Below are positions 1 through 5,272 of a stretch of 8,592 bases of DNA, in pieces (position 1 is the stretch's first letter; each line of letters opens with the position of its first letter). The notes under the pieces are model-generated. The model was not told the origin of the DNA. It did not search any database and was given only the letters and a program-made list of their open reading frames with translations. Made by a program: the position numbers and the translations under genes. Source of the DNA: JACVSF01 sp036702855 (GTDB lineage: Bacteria; Cyanobacteriota; Cyanobacteriia; Phormidesmidales; Phormidesmidaceae); NCBI GenBank assembly GCA_036702855.1, contig DATNQF010000224.1, forward strand, positions 1 through 8,592. The letters run 5' to 3'.

Positions 1-996
1 CTGGTCGTGATGGGCATTTGCTGGATTGCGATCGCATCGGCAGAGGCCTTCCACTTCTCTCGGTTGGCGTGGCAGAAGGTAGCGACCCTGCCAGGAATGG
101 GATTGTTGATGGGCAGCGGCAATGAAGGCTCTACGGCCCCATTGCCCACCACCAAAACGCCGCTGCAGAAGGGAGACACGGTAGCAGGGTATCTGGTGAC
201 ATCGGGCTTTGGCTCTCGTGTTCCGCCTTGTGCTGGGTGCAGTTCTAACCACCTAGGCGTGGACCTAGGCACACCCATCGGTACTCCGGTCTATGCGCCC
301 TATGCCGCTATTGTCGAGTGCAAGGGCGGCCCCAGCAACCCCGCTGGCAATTATGCGGTGCTCAAGCCCAAAGAAGGCAAAGCCCCCGAATTCCTGTACC
401 TCCACCTCGACACCTGCACCGCTGGAGAGACCAAGCCAGGCCAGCAAGTCGCCACCTCGGGCAATACCGGCAATGGCACCGGTGCTCACCTCGATGTCAG
501 GCAGATCGAAGCTGGAGAGTACGTCAACCCAACCCGCGAATGGGTAGAGCGCATTATTACGGGAAAGCTTGGGGCGATGAATTCAGGCCCGTCTGATGCC
601 GCCCACTTCATCGCCCAATTTGAAGGCTTCCACAACACCCCCTACTGGGACTACCAACAATACACCTGGGGCTATGGCACTCAAGCACCGGGTCCTACTG
701 GCTACATCTCTCAGGAGCAGGCTAAGGCTGAGTTAAATCAACGCATCGCCCAAGACAACGCTACCCTTGAGCGCTTGGTGAAAGTGCCTCTCACCCCAGG
801 CCAGCGCACCGCCTTGCTATCGTTCCAGTTCAACACCGGAGCCCTCGAAGGAAGTCAACTCATTGCCAAGCTCAATGCAGGAGATGTGGCAGGAGCGGCT
901 GCCCAGTTTGACAGATGGATTCACGCCGGAGGGCAGTCGCTTGAAGGACTCAGACGACGCCGAGCAGCAGAGAAAGCGTTGTTTTTAGGAAGTTAA
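1..996 (+). CDS. Two-domain peptidoglycan hydrolase: M23-type peptidase plus GH24 lysozyme (5' end outside window)
   Basis: Predicted cell-wall hydrolase with two catalytic modules. Counting from the GTG codon at 7, an M23 (LytM-like) domain spans about 60-180. It has H82 and D86 (HxxxD), H133 in a YLHLD segment, and H161 in GAHLD. The usual second His of the HxH motif is Asp163, so zinc binding may be altered or the domain weakened. A GH24 lysozyme domain follows at about 197-329. E206, D215 and T220 sit at the spacing of the T4 lysozyme triad E11-D20-T26 (one residue shorter before the Thr). The frame is open to the left edge, and the first residues (LVVMGICWIAIASA) look like the end of a membrane segment. 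The gene therefore probably starts upstream, and the GTG at 7 and ATG at 10 are only the first in-window starts. A phage endolysin or a conjugation-type hydrolase is possible. The domain calls are firm; the biological role is open. Confidence 0.85.
   Translation: MVVMGICWIAIASAEAFHFSRLAWQKVATLPGMGLLMGSGNEGSTAPLPTTKTPLQKGDTVAGYLVTSGFGSRVPPCAGCSSNHLGVDLGTPIGTPVYAPYAAIVECKGGPSNPAGNYAVLKPKEGKAPEFLYLHLDTCTAGETKPGQQVATSGNTGNGTGAHLDVRQIEAGEYVNPTREWVERIITGKLGAMNSGPSDAAHFIAQFEGFHNTPYWDYQQYTWGYGTQAPGPTGYISQEQAKAELNQRIAQDNATLERLVKVPLTPGQRTALLSFQFNTGALEGSQLIAKLNAGDVAGAAAQFDRWIHAGGQSLEGLRRRRAAEKALFLGS
28..35. repeat. HIP1 octamer GCGATCGC (further copies at 7068-7075, 7626-7633, 7772-7779)
   Basis: This palindromic octamer is greatly over-represented in many cyanobacterial genomes. 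Four copies lie in the flanking genes and none in the roughly 7 kb between the first and second copies. It supports a cyanobacterial host and marks the middle of the window as compositionally different. Confidence 0.85.
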
Positions 997-999
997 GGA

Positions 1000-1055
1000 A
1001 CCAGCCATGACACTAGCTTGCCCCACTTTCTGGGCGGTTTTTCATGGCTATGGTT
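1000..1055. terminator. Nested hairpin after the hydrolase gene, likely terminator
   Basis: The inner stem TTGCCC (1018-1023) / GGGCGG (1032-1037) has an 8-base loop and is followed at once by TTTTT (1038-1042), the form of a rho-independent terminator. Two pairs are G-T wobbles. It is enclosed by a perfect 8-base inverted repeat, AGCCATGA (1003-1010) / TCATGGCT (1042-1049). Beyond a 2-base bulge that repeat can extend by ACC (1000-1002) / GGT (1052-1054). The position, a few bases after the TAA at 994-996, fits termination of the hydrolase transcript. Confidence 0.55.
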
Positions 1056-1136
1056 TCTGTTAGAGCTTTGCTTTTAACGCTCTTCTCTTTAGTTCTATTT
1101 CCTCTAAAAGTGTGTGGGTAGAGTCAAAGGTGAGTC

Positions 1137-1164
1137 TTGACACCTAATAAGCTTATATTACAAT
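1137..1164 (+). promoter_or_regulatory. Sigma70-type promoter
   Basis: A perfect TTGACA (1137-1142) and TACAAT (1159-1164) are separated by 16 bases. The start of transcription would be near 1171. It is the best promoter in the window and points at the leader, the small ORFs and the 403-residue gene. Confidence 0.65.
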
Positions 1165-1172
1165 AATTACAA

Positions 1173-1250
1173 ATGCGTTACAAGCTGGTGCACACCTCGC
1201 TTCAGTCACTGTGTCACTCAGCTTCTGAGTTTTTAAGGGAGTTAGTATGA
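1173..1250 (+). CDS. Possible 25-residue leader ORF, near-leaderless
   Basis: ATG at 1173 lies about two bases after the expected transcription start, so translation would be leaderless or nearly so. The ORF runs through the terminator-like hairpin at 1216-1234 and ends in TGA at 1248-1250. That stop overlaps the ATG of the next small ORF as ATGA. The product starts MRYKLVHTSL and has no recognisable domain or run of a single regulatory amino acid. The case rests only on position and overlap, so it may be chance. Confidence 0.25.
   Translation: MRYKLVHTSLQSLCHSASEFLRELV
1216..1234 (+). terminator. Terminator-like hairpin in the leader (attenuator candidate)
   Basis: ACTCAG (1216-1221) and CTGAGT (1225-1230) form a perfect 6-bp stem with a CTT loop, followed by TTTT (1231-1234). 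It lies about 45 bases after the predicted transcription start and directly before the AAGGGAG ribosome binding site. AAGCTG at 1182-1187 can pair with CAGCTT at 1219-1224, which would block this stem. Switching by attenuation is therefore conceivable but unproven. Confidence 0.4.
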
Positions 1251-1351
1251 AAACTATGCAAGCTCCTGTTTGGGAGCAAGACTGCGCTTGGTTCGTTGCA
1301 GTACCCAAGCAGCAGGAGTTCACACAACTCAGGTCTCCAAGCATATCCTGA
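1247..1351 (+). CDS. Small ORF, 34 residues, unknown
   Basis: ATG at 1247 is preceded by a good Shine-Dalgarno, AAGGGAG at 1235-1241, five bases away. The 34-residue product starts MKTMQAPVWEQDCAW and ends at TGA 1349-1351. I recognise no domain. Support comes from the ribosome binding site, the strong upstream promoter and the ATGA overlap with the leader ORF. The same reading frame reopens after a further TAG at 1364-1366 and carries the fragment at 1445-1519. This ORF could therefore also be the front end of a decayed longer gene. Confidence 0.4.
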   Translation: MKTMQAPVWEQDCAWFVAVPKQQEFTQLRSPSIS

Positions 1352-1444
1352 GAAGCTAATGCCTAGCTCAATCAATGGTGCTGCTCCTGGCGATTTGCCA
1401 AGGGCTTTTTCTTGCCAGCACACCTCACCCCCCAACAACTTGCC

Positions 1445-1519
1445 ATGGCTACTGGTAGACCATCCAAGAACCGGGCACCAGCAGGTCCTATAGACTCCTG
1501 CCCCATGCGCAGCAGCTAG
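1445..1519 (+). pseudogene. Probable out-of-frame 5' end of the 403-residue gene
   Basis: The ORF starts MATGRPSKNRAPAGP, a basic, AT-hook-like beginning, and stops at TAG 1517-1519. The frame of the downstream gene is open from 1459, but its first usable start is at 1585. If the CCCC run at 1501-1504 had one more C, the reading would pass from PIDSCP straight into HAQQLARRFDASAVQ and on to the ATG at 1585. That would give one protein of about 450 residues. No clear Shine-Dalgarno precedes this ATG. The join is inferred from the reading frames only. Confidence 0.35.
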
Positions 1520-1584
1520 CGCGTCGATTTGATGCGTCGGCGGTTCAAACGGAATACCATTCACCTATTGGCGGAATTCAGCTT

Positions 1585-2796
1585 ATGACGCGTGAAGAGT
1601 ATCAATATCCTGGGAGCTGGGTGAATCCAAACGATGAGTGGCAGGATTGGGCTGAACATATCTACCAGCGGCCAAAGTCTCTACAAGACTTAGTACTTCT
1701 GCTAGTCCCGGAAGAACGCTTAAATACTCATCCTGATTACCTCCACCAACGACCTGAGGTTCAACGTCAGCTTGCTCAATGGAGACAGGAGGCGGAGAGG
1801 TATGACCGGCGGCTACGCATTCAAAGGCAGCGTATCCCCCACGTAGAAATCTTTTTGCCTGATACCTCAACAGGTCGGTCGCTTGCTAACACCGCAAGCA
1901 AAATCGGCAGTATCCCAATTGATTCAGGTGTAGTCCCTAGCGGGCAGATCCAATGCTACTGGCTACGCTATCAACATTACTTTTATCAAGCCCAGGGACT
2001 TTTCTTCGCTCAAAGTCTGCTGGCAAATGACTCGTCACACATACCGGATATTGAGGAGATTCTTAAGGAATTTTTTGATGAGAAGAACTTACAGATATTA
2101 AGGCTAATCAAAGAGGTTGACCTAGCCTTCTTTGAGCTTATTCGCATGGGCGAACCAGAAATAAGAAAACAGTTTGCAAAACACAACAATGTTCACGGAA
2201 CAAAGTATCATTTTGCATCTACTTTAGAGCTTTTTCTAAATATTAAGCAGCAAGCTTTTATTGAAGACTGGCAGGCAGGACCTGCCAGCAAGGAATTTGA
2301 ATATCCAACCTTAAAACAGCAGAAGGAAGAATTCCGTATCCAACTCGCGCTGCTTAGCCAAGAGCCTTGGTCAGCTCAGAAAAGACAGCGTGAGCAGTAT
2401 GAGACGTTAGCTTCTCAGTACCGCGAGTATCTATCCAATACCCACTGGTACGGTCCCACCATGACAGCTTTGCTCGACACCAGTTGGAGCAAGCTTGATG
2501 CTCCGTGGCAGAGATTTCTGACCGCGCTAAAACAGGCAGAAGCGGTCTATTCAGGGGGAACATTCCTCTGGATTAAAGGACTGCCTTACATCAGAGGCAA
2601 TCAGCCGCACGGGGAGAGAATGCGCCCTTGCAGCTCTATTCCTGCAGCAGATTGCCCCAGCTGCCCGTTTCGCCACATTGGCACTGACCTCTCCCTGTCC
2701 AACTGCTTCAAGCAGGTAAGAAAAGCTGGAAAGACTGCTAACAAAATGCCTGTTAAAGGCAGCATTGATGCTTTGGGCTACATCATCTGGCACTGA
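1585..2796 (+). CDS. Hypothetical protein, 403 residues, C-terminal Cys cluster
   Basis: I do not recognise the family. The protein is hydrophilic, with no signal peptide or membrane span. Residues 55-85 are rich in Arg, Gln and Glu and probably helical. The middle (150-280) is mostly charged and helical. The C-terminus carries C349, C357, C360 and C374 (Cx7Cx2Cx13C, with H364 nearby), a possible zinc-binding site, next to a basic stretch at 377-391. Such a layout would suit a DNA- or RNA-binding accessory protein, but that is inference. The ATG at 1585 has no good Shine-Dalgarno, and the frame is open upstream to 1459, so the native start may be at 1445 across a frameshift. It lies 3' of the strong promoter at 1137 and in the same direction as the recombinase genes, from which a 500-base gap separates it. 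Confidence 0.7.
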   Translation: MTREEYQYPGSWVNPNDEWQDWAEHIYQRPKSLQDLVLLLVPEERLNTHPDYLHQRPEVQRQLAQWRQEAERYDRRLRIQRQRIPHVEIFLPDTSTGRSLANTASKIGSIPIDSGVVPSGQIQCYWLRYQHYFYQAQGLFFAQSLLANDSSHIPDIEEILKEFFDEKNLQILRLIKEVDLAFFELIRMGEPEIRKQFAKHNNVHGTKYHFASTLELFLNIKQQAFIEDWQAGPASKEFEYPTLKQQKEEFRIQLALLSQEPWSAQKRQREQYETLASQYREYLSNTHWYGPTMTALLDTSWSKLDAPWQRFLTALKQAEAVYSGGTFLWIKGLPYIRGNQPHGERMRPCSSIPAADCPSCPFRHIGTDLSLSNCFKQVRKAGKTANKMPVKGSIDALGYIIWH

Positions 2797-2863
2797 TTTT
2801 ACATTTCTTTGTAAACTGCTATTTAATATTTCTGCCACCCTAACCACCCTTATGTTGGTACCT

Positions 2864-2880
2864 ATCTACAGTTTGTAGAT
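2864..2880. repeat. Short perfect hairpin after the 403-residue gene
   Basis: ATCTACA (2864-2870) and TGTAGAT (2874-2880) are perfectly complementary with a 3-base GTT loop. The following GCATTTTC is only mildly T-rich. It may act as a weak terminator for the gene ending at 2796, though the 68-base distance and AT-rich stem keep this uncertain. Confidence 0.35.
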
Positions 2881-2948
2881 GCATTTTCTATTGTTTTTGC
2901 TTGGAATTTCTATGCCGCCAAGGGAGGTTTTCTTTAAGCAATACACTA

Positions 2949-2988
2949 AATTTGTGCAGGCATAATCCAGCTAACTACTGCACAAATT
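2949..2988. repeat. 11-bp perfect inverted repeat with 18-base spacer
   Basis: AATTTGTGCAG (2949-2959) and CTGCACAAATT (2978-2988) are exact inverse copies. It lies in a gene-free stretch between the 403-residue gene and the recombinase locus. Possible roles are a regulator or recombinase binding site, or an RNA hairpin. No T-run follows closely enough to call it a terminator. Confidence 0.55.
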
Positions 2989-3142
2989 CTTTGCTAGAAT
3001 CAAACTCAGAGCCTGCTTTTCTAAGGCCACTTATTTTGCAAGAAGCTCCGAAACAGCTTTCTGAAATAGCTCCACACCTCATTTGAAACTCTCTTTCATT
3101 TGTTTCAGCTATCTAATGGTTTCGACACAACTTTTTTAAATC

Positions 3143-3164
3143 ATCATTCAAATTTTTGAATGAT
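3143..3164. promoter_or_regulatory. 22-bp near-perfect palindrome, operator candidate
   Basis: ATCATTCAAA (3143-3152) and TTTGAATGAT (3155-3164) are perfect inverse copies with a 2-base centre. It lies about 130 bases upstream of the first recombinase-like ORF. A compact symmetric site there suits a dimeric regulator binding near the operon promoter. A recombinase crossover or accessory site is an alternative. No regulator can be named. Confidence 0.45.
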
Positions 3165-3292
3165 CAAATGTTCTCGCTCAGGAAATGGCATTAACCATAT
3201 CTTTAAGCATCAGAACACCAACAAACTGTCCTGCCATATCTAGGCAGTCTATAGTCCCAATTAGCTCTTCGAATGAGCCAGGAAATACGTCA

Positions 3293-3642
3293 ATGAATTT
3301 GTCAAGTCAAAGTCTCTCAAAACAAGCTTTTGCCTATGCCAGAGTTTCTTCTCCCGCTGGCTCTGTCAATAGAACAGCATTAGTCAAGCAAATGGCTAAA
3401 CTTCTATCGATAGGCGTTGATTCAAACAATATCTTGCTTGGTCTTGAGCTCAAAAAATCGTCTGTCAGACCTGCTTTTACGAGTTAGTCCAACAGATCCT
3501 AGGTGGACGTGTTGAATCAGTAATTGTCACAAGCTGTAGCCGGATTACGAGATCAGTTGATTGCTGGTCGGAGTTCCGGTCTCTTTTAGACCATCATCAT
3601 GTGCAGCTAATCATTCTAGAGAAAGGAGGTATTAGACAGTGA
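3293..3642 (+). pseudogene. Frameshifted stand-alone serine-recombinase catalytic domain
   Basis: ATG at 3293 (AGGA nine bases upstream) opens a frame with YARVS (S19 nucleophile) that ends early at TAG 3485-3487. A -1 shift at TTTT (3475-3478) restores a second frame from TAC at 3478 to TGA at 3640-3642, giving 116 residues. The restored protein aligns without gaps to residues 8-108 of the next gene, with about 28 identities by my hand count. R17, S19, R59, R84 and R87 are kept, matching the catalytic Arg and Ser positions of the family. The Asp before the distal Arg pair is Ser83, and the acidic D45 position is Gly50. It lacks the long E helix and any DNA-binding part. Its TGA overlaps the GTG of the next gene (GTGA). 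It may be a broken duplicate, a programmed-frameshift product or a sequencing-error victim. Confidence 0.6.
3622..3630 (+). promoter_or_regulatory. Strong ribosome binding site AAAGGAGGT setting the GTG start at 3639
   Basis: The site matches the anti-Shine-Dalgarno almost fully and sits 8 bases before the GTG at 3639. No ATG stands between them. It lies inside the end of the preceding catalytic-domain ORF, so translation of the two is probably coupled. Confidence 0.75.
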
Positions 3643-4409
3643 CTCCACCCAAGCGGAAAGTAGCCTATGGTCGCGTCTCTACTGAAGAGCAGGCCGAAAA
3701 TCAGCATGCTGCAGAGCAGCAAATTACTCGTCTGTTAAAGGAGGGCATTGCCCCTGCTGATGTCTTTTTTGATGTTGAGAGCGGTGCCAGTCAAACTCGT
3801 CCTGAATTTACACGGCTTGTCAAGCTAGTTGATGCGGGTGAGATTGAGGAGATTATCGCCACGCGCTGGGATCGAGTTGCTCGTAACTTAGCTGTTTATC
3901 AGCGGCTCAAGGAAATCCTTCAAGCCAACGACGTCAAGTTGCGGCTTTTGGATCAAGGGGAAGTAGATTTTGATTCTGCTGCGGGAGAACTGTCAGCCGA
4001 TATGCAGGCTCTTCTGGCTGTCCATGAACTCCGCATGCTTAGGGAGCGAGTACAGCGAGGCCATGCCCATCGGCGATCCCGCAAAGCGCCATTTGGACGA
4101 CCGCCTTGGGGATACCGCTCTGTTGATGAACGACTGGAGCTAGATACTTGCCCTTTTATATGTCTCTTGAGCCAAAGACCCACTAACTATGTGCCACTGG
4201 CTAACCTGCCAGATGGTTCTCCTGAACTGATCACCGGTATCAGCAAGGCTGACATTGCCCGGGAGGCTGTTGACCTCCTATTTCAGTTACGCAGTCCAAG
4301 AGCAGTTCTGAAAGCTTTGTCTGAGAAATATGGGGTCAGACGCAAAAGCCATGTAGTTAAAGGAACGGGAAAGCGCCAGGGCATTGAAGACATCTTACGG
4401 GGAGCATAA
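3639..4409 (+). CDS. Large serine recombinase, N-terminal part (catalytic and first DNA-contact region)
   Basis: The N-terminal half of a large serine recombinase, which cuts and rejoins DNA at specific sites through a Ser-DNA link. A resolvase domain covers about 7-145. YGRVS has the nucleophile S14 and R12, R54 lies in TRPEF, and WDRVARN carries D78, R79 and R82. A long helix runs at about 115-148. APFGRPPWGYR (150-160) is the usual hinge into the recombinase domain. The segment 200-256 looks like the helix-turn-helix start of that domain. The ORF stops at TAA 4407-4409, and the same frame then continues as the next ORF. Together they span 537 codons including both stops, close to XisF of the Anabaena fdxN element (about 510 residues) and TndX-type enzymes. 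XisF-like is the best guess by architecture. The GTG start is fixed by the strong site at 3622-3630. Confidence 0.85.
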   Translation: MTPPKRKVAYGRVSTEEQAENQHAAEQQITRLLKEGIAPADVFFDVESGASQTRPEFTRLVKLVDAGEIEEIIATRWDRVARNLAVYQRLKEILQANDVKLRLLDQGEVDFDSAAGELSADMQALLAVHELRMLRERVQRGHAHRRSRKAPFGRPPWGYRSVDERLELDTCPFICLLSQRPTNYVPLANLPDGSPELITGISKADIAREAVDLLFQLRSPRAVLKALSEKYGVRRKSHVVKGTGKRQGIEDILRGA

Positions 4410-4424
4410 CTGAGTTTAGCAATT

Positions 4425-5249
4425 ATGAATGGTAGGAATCATCTCAAACGAGTAGACCTGACTACGTCCAAGGAACTCCTTTTCTGGCGGCAAGCCAGCA
4501 GCTTTAATGAATGGCTCAGAAATCCTGTCTTACGCGGACATACGGCCTATCACAAATCTGATCCAAAAACTAAGCGTGGCCTACCGCCTGAGAAATGGGA
4601 GCTTCATTACGACACGCATCCTGAGCAGCGGCTTATCTCAGATGAGGAGTATGCAGAAATTTGCATCATCCTTGATACCAACAGCCGATGTTTTGCGGCA
4701 CCAAACAAGACTTACTACCTAACCAGGTTAATCTGCTGTGATGTGTGCGGGCACAAGATGGTGCTTAAGCATACTCCCAAACACAGGTATTACGGCTGTA
4801 GGCACGGCTCTACTGACTGTGGCAACCGTAAATGCATTCGTGTTGAGAAGCTCAATGAGGCCATTATCACAGCGGTATTGGAGCGGGCAAGTGCTGTCTC
4901 CGAAGCTGAGCCTGAGATTTGTGGCGATCCAGAGCAGTCTCCTGAGGTTCAAGAGCTAAGAAGCAAAATTGCTGATGCTGAAGCTTTAGTTGCTAAATAC
5001 CCATCAGACGAGGAGTTTCGACAGAAGTTGCAAACGTCACGCAAGTCACTACAGAAACTGCTCGAAGGGTTTGGCCAACTCAATTTCGTCAAGGCAACGG
5101 CTGAGCAAATTCTGCGGCATCCTCATGCTCAGCAACTCGCCTTCTGGCTCTCATTAACCCAGGAAGAGCGCAAGGCTATCTACGACAAGTTAGTTGCTCA
5201 AGTGCGTGTCAAAAATGGAGTTGTTACCTCAGTTCAGCTCAAGGTTTAG
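4425..5249 (+). CDS. Large serine recombinase, C-terminal part (recombinase domain, zinc ribbon, coiled coil)
   Basis: Continues the recombinase in the same frame after the TAA at 4407-4409. FNEWLRNPVLRGHTAY (27-42) is the typical core of the Recombinase domain (PF07508 type), which binds the att site. A zinc ribbon follows at 98-138, with C105, C108, C125, C132 and C137. A charged, probably coiled-coil segment covers about 174-218. A closing segment at 241-274 (QEERKAIYDKLVAQVRVKNG) has the form of XisF/TndX-type C-termini. The ATG at 4425 has no good ribosome binding site. GGGGAG at 4399-4404 is 20 bases away, too far, so independent translation looks weak. That favours a nonsense mutation, or read-through of TAA followed by C, over a designed split gene. 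The cut falls between catalytic and DNA-binding parts, so a working two-chain enzyme is not excluded. Confidence 0.8.
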   Translation: MNGRNHLKRVDLTTSKELLFWRQASSFNEWLRNPVLRGHTAYHKSDPKTKRGLPPEKWELHYDTHPEQRLISDEEYAEICIILDTNSRCFAAPNKTYYLTRLICCDVCGHKMVLKHTPKHRYYGCRHGSTDCGNRKCIRVEKLNEAIITAVLERASAVSEAEPEICGDPEQSPEVQELRSKIADAEALVAKYPSDEEFRQKLQTSRKSLQKLLEGFGQLNFVKATAEQILRHPHAQQLAFWLSLTQEERKAIYDKLVAQVRVKNGVVTSVQLKV

Positions 5250-5272
5250 GAGCCCTATTACAGGTAGTTGTC

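Larger units (their letters stand above)
2797..3292. other. Gene-free, AT-rich spacer before the recombinase locus
   Basis: No ORF with a credible start and family signal is seen here. The stretch holds three inverted repeats (2864-2880, 2949-2988, 3143-3164) and is visibly AT-richer than the polysaccharide genes. It ought to contain the promoter of the recombinase operon, but I find no convincing -35/-10 pair. Confidence 0.6.

Noticed and set aside
1359..1493. 44-residue ORF starting MPSSINGAAPG, in a longer open frame from 1296
   Set aside because: No ribosome binding site, no domain, and it overlaps the better-supported fragment at 1445.
1541..1557. GGTTCAAAC resembling a tRNA T-arm
   Set aside because: No acceptor, D-arm or anticodon stem can be built around it.
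1214..1564. 116-residue ORF on the minus strand opposite the leader region
   Set aside because: No start signal or family match. It lies opposite a strong promoter and small ORFs, and its composition looks like a chance open frame.
2901..3086. 61-residue ORF in the spacer
   Set aside because: No ATG-linked ribosome binding site or family signal, and it runs through the 11-bp inverted repeat.
3185..3292. Upstream extension of the catalytic-domain ORF
   Set aside because: The extra 36 residues lack resolvase similarity. ATG 3293 has an AGGA nine bases upstream and sits just before the domain.
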